A stretch of 64,000 nt of DNA from CAMLIZ01 sp040758375. Its GTDB lineage: Bacteria > Pseudomonadota > Gammaproteobacteria > Burkholderiales > Burkholderiaceae_C. The DNA is taken from positions 50,798-114,797 of the forward strand of contig JBFLWE010000003.1 of assembly GCA_040758375.1 (NCBI GenBank). The letters are read 5' to 3'. Below, in pieces: positions 10,566-17,590 of this stretch. The translations under genes were made by a program, and so were the position numbers. The notes under the pieces are model-generated. The model saw only the letters and a list, made by a program, of their open reading frames with translations, did no database searches and was not told the origin of the DNA. How positions within the stretch are numbered: the first letter of the stretch is position 1; the number at the start of each line of letters is the position of its first letter.

Positions 10566-11194
10566 TGCGGCATCTGCGGCGCGAGCACCACGTCGCGCGT
10601 CAGGCTGCCTTGCAGCGGCGAGCCGGAGAAATTGAGCACCAGGCGCACGCCGGTGGGCAGCTGCTGGCGCGGCGGCGCGCTGGCGCCTTCGGCCGGCGGC
10701 TCGGCCACGTCGCCGGTGGACTGGCAGTTGCTCCAGGTGCTGCCGCGGAAGCAGTAGAGCTGCCACGACTCCAGGCCCTTCAGCGCGTGCAGCTGCTGCG
10801 GCTCGGTGCCCAGCAGTTGCTGGCTGCGCAGCCACTGGTCCTGCAGCTCGGCGGCGCGCGTCACCCCCGGGCCGGCCCAGCGCAGCCACTCGCCTTCGCG
10901 CAGCGACCACACCACCAGCTGCACGCCTTCGTCGGTGCGCCGGGTCAGGCGCAGCGCCGCGCCGTTGAACACCAGCGGCGGCACGGCCACCGTGTCGTGC
11001 AGCGCCGCGAGGTCCTGCTCCCACTGCGTCATCACCGTGTCCAGGCGCAGCGTGAGCTCCATGCGCTCCTGCCCGCTGGCGCGCGCGCGCGCAATGCCGT
11101 CCACCCCGCGCCAGGCCATGGCCGCCAGCAGCGCCATCACGAACAGCGCCACCAGCACCTCCACCAGCGTGAAGCCGCTTTGCCGCATGGTCAC
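10562..11194 (-). CDS. gspJ: Type II secretion minor pseudopilin GspJ
   Basis: A 210-residue pseudopilin with prepilin peptidase site RQSG^FTLVEV and a globular beta-rich C-terminus. I place the start at the GTG that overlaps the gspI stop (GTGA), as at the other junctions of this operon. The ATG two codons further on is equally possible. It forms the tip complex with GspI and GspK. Open frame upstream of the GTG is a shadow of gspI. Confidence 0.92.
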   Translation of the reverse strand: MTMRQSGFTLVEVLVALFVMALLAAMAWRGVDGIARARASGQERMELTLRLDTVMTQWEQDLAALHDTVAVPPLVFNGAALRLTRRTDEGVQLVVWSLREGEWLRWAGPGVTRAAELQDQWLRSQQLLGTEPQQLHALKGLESWQLYCFRGSTWSNCQSTGDVAEPPAEGASAPPRQQLPTGVRLVLNFSGSPLQGSLTRDVVLAPQMPQ

Positions 11195-11559
11195 GAGGGC
11201 CGCGTGGGCAGCACGGTGGACAGCGTGAGCAGCGGCACGCCGGCTTCGTCGGCCATCACCGCGTCCACGCGCCGGAAGTTGGGGTTGGGCGTCGGCCGCA
11301 CCACCAGCCTGCCGGCGTAGCGCCGGCCCAGCTGGTCGCAGGAGAACTCGAGATCGCCCACGCCGGGCGTGTTGCGCATCAGCTTCAGCTCGGCCAGCTG
11401 GTTGTCGGCGCACCATTGCGCGGCGCTCACGTCGGCCAGGCGCTGTGCGTTGTTGGTCAGCGCGCCCGCGGCCTTGATGCCGGCCGACAAGGCCACCGCC
11501 ACGATCGCCAGCGCCACCAGCACCTCGATCAGCGTGAAGCCGGCGCGAGCTCGGTTCAT
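11191..11559 (-). CDS. gspI: Type II secretion minor pseudopilin GspI
   Basis: A 122-residue pseudopilin, normal size for GspI. The leader is NRARAG^FTLIEVLVALAIVAV, with the conserved Glu at +5. The segment WCADNQLAELKL, about 30 residues beyond the hydrophobic helix, is diagnostic of GspI. It overlaps gspH upstream (ATGA) and gspJ downstream (GTGA). Confidence 0.94.
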   Translation of the reverse strand: MNRARAGFTLIEVLVALAIVAVALSAGIKAAGALTNNAQRLADVSAAQWCADNQLAELKLMRNTPGVGDLEFSCDQLGRRYAGRLVVRPTPNPNFRRVDAVMADEAGVPLLTLSTVLPTRPS

Positions 11560-12065
11560 GAGGGCGCGCCTTCGCTTTCGGTCACGACGAAAGGCCCCAG
11601 CCCGTCGGTGGCCAGGATCAGCTGCTGCTTTTCCAGGCGCAGCACGATGCGCTGCGGGCCGATCGTGGCCTCAGGCCCCAGCCGCAGCGCGGGCGCGCCG
11701 ATCACCTGCGCCTGCACGCCTTCGGTGAGCCACTGGGTCGGCAGCTGCGCCGACGCCGGCAGGCCGACGAAGCGGAACTGGTCACCCGAGGTGTCGCCCG
11801 CCGGCATGGGCAGCCAGCGCACCGGCAGGCCCGACGCGCGCGCTTCGGCACGCGCCGCGTCCAGCAGCGCCGCCAGGCGCACGGCCTCGCGCTCCAGGCG
11901 GGTGGAGGCCGGATCGCGCAGCGACAGCGCCGCGATGCCGGCCGCGATGGCGATCACCGCCACCACCACCATCAGCTCGATCAGCGTGAAGCCGCGCGAA
12001 CCGGCCGCTGATTGCACGCCCACCGAGGGTGGGTGCGCTGCTTCGCGGCCGATGGCGGATTTCAC
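11556..12065 (-). CDS. gspH: Type II secretion pseudopilin GspH
   Basis: A 169-residue minor pseudopilin with cleavage site GSRG^FTLIELMVVVAVIAI. From the GTG that overlaps the gspG stop, the leader peptide is about 25 residues, unusually long for a type III signal. No closer start codon keeps the coupling. The rest matches GspH (SLRDPASTRLEREAVRLAAL, the family's post-helix region). Assignment is secure by position between gspG and gspI. Confidence 0.92.
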   Translation of the reverse strand: MKSAIGREAAHPPSVGVQSAAGSRGFTLIELMVVVAVIAIAAGIAALSLRDPASTRLEREAVRLAALLDAARAEARASGLPVRWLPMPAGDTSGDQFRFVGLPASAQLPTQWLTEGVQAQVIGAPALRLGPEATIGPQRIVLRLEKQQLILATDGLGPFVVTESEGAPS

Positions 12066-12502
12066 TGCCAGGAGCCGATGTCGGCGTTCTTGCCTTCGCC
12101 GCCGGGCTGGCTGTCGGCGCCGAAGCTGAAGACGTCGATCTCGCCCTTGACACCCGGATTCACGTATTGATAGGGCCGCCCCCAGGGGTCGTTGGGCAGC
12201 TTCTCCACATACGGCTTCCAGTTGGGCGGGATGGGCCCGGTGGTGGGCTTGCGCACCAGCGCTTCGAGCCCTTGCTCGGCGGTGGGGTAGCGCTGGTTGT
12301 CGAGCTTGTACAGCTTGAGCGCCTGCATCAGGTTGCCGATGTCGGTGCGCGCCGCGGCCATGCGGGCGTCGTCGGCCCGGTCCAGCACGTTGGGCACGAT
12401 CAGTGCGGCCAGCACGCCGATGATCACGACCACGACCATCAGCTCGATCAGCGTGAAGCCGCGCGCGCGGCGGGGTCGACGAGGTTGGAGGCTAGGCGTC
12501 AT
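12062..12502 (-). CDS. gspG: Type II secretion major pseudopilin GspG
   Basis: A 146-residue major pseudopilin. The leader ends at RARG^FTLIELMVVVVIIG. The body carries the GspG-specific calcium loop region LPNDPWGRPYQYVNPG and DVFSFGADSQPGG. An upstream in-frame ATG would add 26 residues but lies at or before the predicted transcription start, so I reject it. It is the first gene of the leftward gsp operon and the most abundant pseudopilus subunit. Confidence 0.96.
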   Translation of the reverse strand: MTPSLQPRRPRRARGFTLIELMVVVVIIGVLAALIVPNVLDRADDARMAAARTDIGNLMQALKLYKLDNQRYPTAEQGLEALVRKPTTGPIPPNWKPYVEKLPNDPWGRPYQYVNPGVKGEIDVFSFGADSQPGGEGKNADIGSWQ

Positions 12503-12578
12503 GAAGAGCTTCGGTGTCGCGAGCGGCCTTGCGTACGACGGCGCCGGCGCAGCACCCGTGTGAAGAGGGGTTTGAATC

Positions 12579-12608
12579 ATAATCGTCCGATGGCGGCACG
12601 ATTGTCAG
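12579..12608 (-). promoter_or_regulatory. Candidate sigma-70 promoter of the gspG operon
   Basis: On the minus strand, CTGACA (-35) and GATTAT (-10) are separated by 18 bases, placing transcription start ~70 bases before gspG. The -10 overlaps a plus-strand CATAAT at 12578-12583 that would serve gspC. The -35 lies inside the gspC coding region. Matches are 5/6 and 4/6, so this is a prediction. Confidence 0.4.
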
Positions 12609-13231
12609 CATTCATTGTGTGGGCGGCACTCGCCGCGAGTGCCGTCTTCTGGGGCCTGCGGCTGGCCGGCGCCTCGCCGTCGGCGCCCGCCCATACCGTG
12701 CCGGTGGGCGGCATCGCGGTCTCCAGTGCCGACCTCACGCGGCTGTTCGGTGCCGAGCCGGTGCCCGAGATGGCCGCCGCAGAAGCCCCCGTGGCCGAAA
12801 GCAGCCGCTTCCGCTTGATCGGCCTGGCCGCGCCGCGTTCGGCCGGCGGGCCCGGCGTGGCGGTGATCTCCACCGACGGCAAGCCGCCGCGGGCCTACCG
12901 CATCGGTGCGGTGGTCGACGGCGACCTGGTGCTGCAGAACGTGGAGCGCCGCTCGGTGGCCCTGGGTCCGAGCGGCGGCCCGGCGACGGTACGCCTGGAA
13001 CTTCCGCCGCTGCCGGCCGCGGCCACGGGCAGCTTGCCGCCGCCGCCGTCAATGGAGGTGGCGCCTCCCGGGGTGCCGCCGCAGGCGCTGGTGCCGTTGC
13101 CGCCCCCTGGCATGCAACCGCCGCCCAGCGGCATGCGGCCGTCGCCGCAGCCGCCCACAGCGGTGGGCGTGCCGCAGGCGCCGGTCATGCAGCCGCCCCC
13201 AGCAGCCCAGGAAAGCTCCGCGGAGCAGTGA
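12590..13231 (+). CDS. gspC: Type II secretion protein GspC
   Basis: A 213-residue bitopic inner-membrane protein linking the GspLM platform to the GspD secretin. It has a transmembrane helix at ~7-25 and an HR-like periplasmic domain (FRLIGLAAPRSAGGPGVAVIS, ending near GAVVDGDLVLQNV). A ~65-residue proline-rich tail replaces the PDZ domain found in some GspC proteins. It is transcribed divergently from gspG with an 87-base spacer. The start codon has no Shine-Dalgarno at normal distance and lies about 7 bases after a CATAAT hexamer. Confidence 0.9.
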   Translation: MAARLSAFIVWAALAASAVFWGLRLAGASPSAPAHTVPVGGIAVSSADLTRLFGAEPVPEMAAAEAPVAESSRFRLIGLAAPRSAGGPGVAVISTDGKPPRAYRIGAVVDGDLVLQNVERRSVALGPSGGPATVRLELPPLPAAATGSLPPPPSMEVAPPGVPPQALVPLPPPGMQPPPSGMRPSPQPPTAVGVPQAPVMQPPPAAQESSAEQ

Positions 13232-13258
13232 CTCACGGCTGCGCTGCTCGCGCGGCTG

Positions 13259-14350
13259 CTAGGGTTGTTGCGCCGGTTCCGACCCCATGAACTCCGCGGG
13301 CTCCGAGGCCATGCCGCTCGGACGCGATGGACCGGCGTCTTCTCCCTCGGCCACTTCCGTCAGCAAGGCGGCCGCGCTGCGCACCAGAGGCCAGGCGAGC
13401 GTGGCGCCGGTGCCATCCACGCTGTCCATGCCCAGCTCCAGCAGCGCGGTGGAGCGGAACAGGTGCAGCGCCTGGTCCAGCCCCAAGTGGCCGTGGCTGC
13501 GCGCGAACACGCAGTAGTCGGTGACCGATTCGGCGATGCGGCTGGCCACCATGAGCGCCGCGCAGGCCGGCATGCCGTCGACGACGACCAGGTGCCGCTT
13601 GCCGGCAGCCACCAGCATCAGACCGACCATCATGGCGATCTCGAAGCCGCCGAAGGCGGCCAGCACTTCGACCGGATCGGTGACCTCCTTGTGCCGGCCC
13701 TGCGCGCCCTGCGTGACCACCAGCAGGTGCGCCAGGTGGTTGGGGTCCATGCGGGGGCCTGAAAGCACCAGGTCGCGCACCGGCGCATCGGCCAGGCGCG
13801 ACAGCACCAGCGCCGCGCTTTCGTGCGCGCCCACGCCGATGCCGGCGCAGGCCGCGGCGTTGCCGCGCAACTGGTCGCCGATTTCCATGCCGGCGCGGAT
13901 GGCCGCATGCGTCTGCTCCAGGCTCATCGCCATGGCCACGCGCGCATTGCGCGTGCCGTGGGCGATCTTGCGCATCAGCAGGCGGTCATGGGGCGTCAGG
14001 CGATCGGACACGCCGGCGTCGACCACGGTGAGCTCCATGCCCTGTATGCGCGCGAACACCGCCATCGGCATCTGGCCGCGCAGGAGCTGGTGCACCTGCT
14101 CGGCGGTGGTGCGGCGCAAGGGGTGGGTGAGGCCATCCACCGCCAGGCCATGGTCGGATGCGAACACCAGCAGCTGCGGGTCGCGCAGCCGTGGCTTCAG
14201 GGTGTTTTGCATCAGGCCCAGGCGCACCGCCAGCGGCTCGAGTTCGCCCAGGCTGCCCACGTTCTCGCTGCGCCGCTGGAGCTTGTCGCGCAGTGCGCGT
14301 TCCAGCAGCGGGTTGGAGGTGGAGGGAATCAGCGAACGGTGAACGGACAT
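13259..14350 (-). CDS. CobT-like phosphoribosyltransferase, divergent active site
   Basis: This 363-residue protein aligns along its length with nicotinate-nucleotide:dimethylbenzimidazole phosphoribosyltransferase (GSLGELEPLAVRLG at ~32, ASDHGLAVDG at ~64, FGGFEIAMMVG at ~233, VDGMPACAALMV at ~257). The two segments that hold the catalytic glutamates of Salmonella CobT are altered. The GEMGIGNTT block is CAGIGVGAHES here (168-178), and LGEGSGA is SVDGTGA (310-316). It lies 44 bases after ilvA on the same strand, and no other cobalamin gene is near. It may be a degenerate CobT, a relaxed-specificity paralogue (as ArsA/ArsB are) or an unrelated function. Confidence 0.7.
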   Translation of the reverse strand: MSVHRSLIPSTSNPLLERALRDKLQRRSENVGSLGELEPLAVRLGLMQNTLKPRLRDPQLLVFASDHGLAVDGLTHPLRRTTAEQVHQLLRGQMPMAVFARIQGMELTVVDAGVSDRLTPHDRLLMRKIAHGTRNARVAMAMSLEQTHAAIRAGMEIGDQLRGNAAACAGIGVGAHESAALVLSRLADAPVRDLVLSGPRMDPNHLAHLLVVTQGAQGRHKEVTDPVEVLAAFGGFEIAMMVGLMLVAAGKRHLVVVDGMPACAALMVASRIAESVTDYCVFARSHGHLGLDQALHLFRSTALLELGMDSVDGTGATLAWPLVRSAAALLTEVAEGEDAGPSRPSGMASEPAEFMGSEPAQQP

Positions 14351-14394
14351 GGTGTCGCCGCGGTGTGCGAAGCCGGATTGTGCGCGGTCTCGGC

Positions 14395-15954
14395 TCAGCG
14401 CAGGAACAGGCGATACACGGGGTTGTCGGTTTCGTCCACGAAGGGGTAGCCCAGTGTGTCGAGGAATTCACGCAGCGCCTTGCGGTCGCTGCGCGGCACC
14501 TGAATGCCCACCAGGATGCGACCGTAGTCTGCACCCTGGTTGCGGTAGTGGAACAGGCTGATGTTCCATTCCGGGTGCAGCGAGGACAGGAACTTCATCA
14601 ACGCGCCCGGCCGTTCAGGAAATTCGAAACTGTAGAGCTGCTCGTCCGCCGCCAGCTCGGAGCGGCCTCCCACCATGTGGCGCACATGCTGCTTGGCCAA
14701 CTCGTTGTCTGTAAGGTTCAGCGTGTCGAACCCGTGGCGGATGAAGTTGCGCTCGAGCTTCTCGGCCTCGTCGCGCCGGCTGATCGTCAAGCCCACGAAC
14801 ACATGCGCGACGCTGGCGTCCGAGATGCGGTAGTTGAACTCGGTGACGCTGCGCGGGCCGATCAGCTCGCAAAAGCGACGGAAGCTGCCGCGCTCCTCGG
14901 GCATGGTCACCGCAAACACCGCTTCGCGCTGCTCGCCCACCTCGGCCCGCTCGGCCACGAAGCGCAGGCGGTCGAAGTTCATGTTCGCGCCGCAGGTCAC
15001 CGCGATGAAGGTCTTGCCTTTGAGCTTGTGGGTCTCGACGTACTGCTTGATCGCAGCCACCCCCATTGCGCCAGAAGGTTCGAGGATGCGGCGCGTGTCC
15101 TGGAACACGTCCTTGATGGCCGCACAGACCGCATCGGTGTCCACTACCACGAAGTCGTCCACCAGCTGCCGCGTCAGGCGAAAGGTCTCTTCGCCGACCA
15201 GCTTGACCGCGGTGCCGTCGGCGAAAAGGCCCACGTCGCTGAGCTGCACGCGCTTGCCGGCGCGCACCGAGCGCACCATCGCGTCGGAGTCGGCGGTCTG
15301 CACGCCGATCACCTGGATCTCGGGGCGCACGGCCTTGATGTACGACGCCACGCCGGAAATCAGACCGCCGCCCCCGATAGCGCAAAACACAGCGTCCAGC
15401 GGCCCCTGGTGCTGGCGCAGGATTTCCATGCCGATGGTGCCCTGGCCCGCGATGACGTCGGGGTCGTCGAACGGATGCACGAAGGTCAGGCCGCGCGCCT
15501 TTTCCAGTTCGAGCGCATGCAGGTACGCGTCGGTGTAGCTGTCGCCGTGCAGCACCACCTCGCCGCCGAGCGCGACCACCGCATCGACCTTCACCTTCGG
15601 CGTCGTGACCGGCATCACGATCACCGCCTTGCAGCCCAGCCGCCGGCCCGACAGCGCCACGCCTTGCGCATGGTTGCCCGCCGAGGCGCAGATCACGCCG
15701 CGCGCCAGTTGCTCGGGGCTCAGGTGCGCCATCTTGTTGTAGGCGCCGCGTAGCTTGAAGCTGAACACCGGCTGGTGGTCTTCGCGCTTGAGCAGCACGT
15801 GGTTGCCCAGCCGCTTGGACAGATTGCGCGCAGGCTCCAGCGGCGACTCGATGGCCACGTCGTAGACCTTGGCGGTCAGGATCTTGCGCAGGTAGTCGGG
15901 GTCGTTGCGCTGACTACGCGCAGCGGGACGAGGCGTCTTGGATGCGCCGGCCAT
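14395..15954 (-). CDS. ilvA: Biosynthetic threonine ammonia-lyase IlvA
   Basis: A PLP enzyme converting threonine to 2-oxobutanoate, the first step of isoleucine synthesis. The 519-residue long form has the catalytic domain with PLP lysine in SFKLRGAYNKM (~67), the glycine loop AIGGGGLISG, and two C-terminal ACT-like regulatory domains (from about 340), consistent with isoleucine feedback. The start is the ATG with GGAGGAG nine bases upstream. The frame stays open 52 codons further up through the leader but lacks support. The leader contains a terminator hairpin and a CU-rich element complementary to this Shine-Dalgarno. Confidence 0.97.
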   Translation of the reverse strand: MAGASKTPRPAARSQRNDPDYLRKILTAKVYDVAIESPLEPARNLSKRLGNHVLLKREDHQPVFSFKLRGAYNKMAHLSPEQLARGVICASAGNHAQGVALSGRRLGCKAVIVMPVTTPKVKVDAVVALGGEVVLHGDSYTDAYLHALELEKARGLTFVHPFDDPDVIAGQGTIGMEILRQHQGPLDAVFCAIGGGGLISGVASYIKAVRPEIQVIGVQTADSDAMVRSVRAGKRVQLSDVGLFADGTAVKLVGEETFRLTRQLVDDFVVVDTDAVCAAIKDVFQDTRRILEPSGAMGVAAIKQYVETHKLKGKTFIAVTCGANMNFDRLRFVAERAEVGEQREAVFAVTMPEERGSFRRFCELIGPRSVTEFNYRISDASVAHVFVGLTISRRDEAEKLERNFIRHGFDTLNLTDNELAKQHVRHMVGGRSELAADEQLYSFEFPERPGALMKFLSSLHPEWNISLFHYRNQGADYGRILVGIQVPRSDRKALREFLDTLGYPFVDETDNPVYRLFLR

Positions 15955-16020
15955 GGGGGCGTGCTCCTCCGGTCTTGTGCAGCGCCGCATGATACGCGGC
16001 GCCACGGCACGGCCGCCGGC

Positions 16021-16053
16021 AAAGAAAAAGGCCCGAGGCGCTAGCCTCGGGCC
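16021..16053 (-). terminator. Intrinsic terminator in the ilvA leader
   Basis: A perfect 10-bp stem (GGCCCGAGGC / GCCTCGGGCC) with a four-base loop is followed on the minus strand by TTTTTCTTT. It points towards ilvA and ends ~65 bases before its start codon. There is no upstream minus-strand gene for it to serve, so it terminates the leader transcript itself. Confidence 0.8.
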
Positions 16054-16113
16054 GAATCCACCATTGGAGGAGGTGGAGGAGACAACCTGCAAATTCGCAT
16101 CAGCGAACAATTG
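16021..16113 (-). ncRNA. Candidate small RNA / ilvA leader RNA with anti-SD repeats
   Basis: Upstream of ilvA on its strand, a good promoter is followed by ~93 bases ending in an intrinsic terminator. The middle is a single-stranded-looking run with UCUCCUCC and CCUCCUCC (complement of 16066-16080), directly complementary to Shine-Dalgarno cores such as GGAGGAG. A short stem UCCACC/GGUGGA brackets the second CU-run. No Ile-rich leader peptide is encoded. It could be a trans-acting sRNA that blocks ribosome binding, an ilvA attenuator, or both. No named family is recognised. Confidence 0.55.
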
Positions 16114-16118
16114 CGTGC

Positions 16119-16147
16119 AGTCTAGCGCGTCGTTTGCTGCGCTGCAA
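16119..16147 (-). promoter_or_regulatory. Sigma-70 promoter for the ilvA leader / small RNA
   Basis: The minus strand shows TTGCAG, an exact 17-base spacer, then TAGACT. Transcription would begin near 16112-16113. No other good promoter is seen between this and ilvA, so ilvA expression may depend on reading through the terminator at 16021-16053. Confidence 0.55.
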
Positions 16148-16255
16148 TAACCTCGGCAGTGCAGGGTGTAGAGCCCGCGCTCCAGCGGCGCGCGGCGAGG
16201 CAGAATGCCGCCTGCGCCGCGTGGCGCTTGGCTTGTCTAGACAGCAGGAACGACG

Positions 16256-16678
16256 ATGGAGTGCACGATCAACTGGGTGCCTGCCAGCGGCATGGCGTTC
16301 ACCGCGGAAACCGGCAGCGGCCATTTGCTCACGATGGACGGCGCCCCCGACGGCGGTGGCCGAAACCTGGCGCCGCGACCGATGGAAACCTTGTTGGCCG
16401 GCGCCGGGGCCTGCACTGCCTACGACGTCGTGCTCATCCTCAAGCGGGGCCGCCATGCGGTGAGCGGCTGCCAGGTCAAGGTGAACGCCGAACGGGCGGC
16501 CACCGACCCCAAGGTGTTCACGCGCATCCACCTGCATTTCATCGTGACCGGGCGCGAGCTGCCGGAGGCAGCGGTGGCGCGTGCCATCGAGCTCTCGCAT
16601 GAGAAATACTGCTCGGCCACCATCATGCTCGCCAAGACGGCCGAGGTGAGCACCAGCCACGAGATCGTGGCCGGCTGA
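16256..16678 (+). CDS. OsmC/Ohr-family protein (YhfA-like)
   Basis: A 140-residue OsmC-fold protein. Both redox cysteines are present, in AGAGACTAYDVV (~53) and EKYCSATIM (~118). Members reduce organic hydroperoxides with thiols; the YhfA branch has no proven physiological substrate. It stands alone between the ilvA leader region and coq7, reading opposite to both. The ATG is the only sensible start. Confidence 0.88.
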   Translation: MECTINWVPASGMAFTAETGSGHLLTMDGAPDGGGRNLAPRPMETLLAGAGACTAYDVVLILKRGRHAVSGCQVKVNAERAATDPKVFTRIHLHFIVTGRELPEAAVARAIELSHEKYCSATIMLAKTAEVSTSHEIVAG

Positions 16679-16744
16679 GGCGGTCGCCGCACCGGTGAAG
16701 CGGCGCCGGGCGCAGCACCCGGGACAGCGCTGCGCCAGGCGCTT

Positions 16745-17377
16745 TCAGATGCGATGCGCCGTGGTGGTCATCACCTTTGCGGCTGCGCGCATGAGCGCAC
16801 GCGCGGGTGCGGGCAACTCGATGCCGCCGGCACGCAGCGCCATCTCGCCGTGACGCGCTTCGTCGTCCTTCATCTGAGCCACGATGGCGCGCGAGCGGGC
16901 GTCCTCGGCGGGCAGCCGATCGAGATGTCGGGCCAGATGCTGCTCCACCTGGCGCTCGGTCTCAACCACAAACCCCAGGCTCACAGGATCGCTGATGCGG
17001 CCGGCGACCAATCCGATGGCAAATGCGCCCGCGTACCACAAGGGATTGAGCCAGCTGCGGCGATCGCCCAACTCGGCCAGCCGCTGCTCCGTCCATGCGA
17101 GGTGATCCACTTCCTCGCGCGCCGCAGCGGCCATCTGCGCACGAAGCTGCGGCGATCGGCTCGTAAGCGCCTGCGCTTGGTACAAGGCCTGCGCGCACAC
17201 CTCGCCGACGTGGTTCACGCGCATCAAGGCGCCTGACAGGCGCCGCGCATCCACGTCGAGATCGGCATCTGGCGCTTGGGGCGCTGGCCGCGACGCGCGT
17301 GCGCTCCCGGACAGCGTGCGCAGTGCACCGTCGGCAGCGCACAGCAAATCGTCGAGCACTGAAGTATTGGCAAGCAT
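16745..17377 (-). CDS. coq7: Demethoxyubiquinone hydroxylase Coq7
   Basis: A di-iron monooxygenase of ubiquinone biosynthesis that hydroxylates the demethoxyquinone intermediate. It is the oxygen-dependent alternative to UbiF. The 210 residues carry the ferritin-like ligands in NHVGEVCAQALY, REEVDHLAW, VVETERQVEQH and DDEARHGEMA. A hydrophobic stretch (PLWYAGAFAIGLVAG) is the membrane-association helix. It is convergent with the OsmC gene, and its upstream region abuts the porin promoter region. Confidence 0.95.
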   Translation of the reverse strand: MLANTSVLDDLLCAADGALRTLSGSARASRPAPQAPDADLDVDARRLSGALMRVNHVGEVCAQALYQAQALTSRSPQLRAQMAAAAREEVDHLAWTEQRLAELGDRRSWLNPLWYAGAFAIGLVAGRISDPVSLGFVVETERQVEQHLARHLDRLPAEDARSRAIVAQMKDDEARHGEMALRAGGIELPAPARALMRAAAKVMTTTAHRI

Positions 17378-17590
17378 CGGTCCAAGGATACCGGATGCCC
17401 TTTCGTCGTCGGCCTCGGACCTCGTTGTTGCCAGACAACAGCCTCGGCCGTTTTTGACCCGGATTCCTTTGCAACCCCCGGACCCTCTGGTGCAATAGCA
17501 GCAACTTCCGATGAGGAGGTTGGCCTGATCAGCCCCTTGCCGGGTGACTCCCCGATCGGGACCTCTTGTTCAACCTAGGAGATAGTTGCA
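17378..17590. other. Intergenic region between coq7 and the porin gene
   Basis: It holds the divergent control regions of coq7 and the porin. The last bases carry a clear AGGAGA Shine-Dalgarno before the porin ATG. TTGCAA at 17469-17474 could be a -35 for the porin, but the matching -10 (CAATAG, 18 bases on) is poor. A CCCGATCGGG palindrome lies near 17554. A long leader of ~85 bases would be expected for such a porin. Confidence 0.4.

Noticed and set aside
12503..12580. Longer GspG starting at the ATG at 12580
   Set aside because: It adds 26 residues before an already complete prepilin leader and would start at or before the predicted transcription start.
14351..14394. Cobalamin riboswitch upstream of the CobT-like gene
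   Set aside because: The ilvA-cobT-like spacer is only 44 bases and shows no B12-box.
15955..16110. N-terminal extension of IlvA or a leader peptide read through the terminator region
   Set aside because: The extension lacks IlvA homology and isoleucine codons, and the strong GGAGGAG lies before the downstream ATG. A classical Ile attenuator is therefore not supported.
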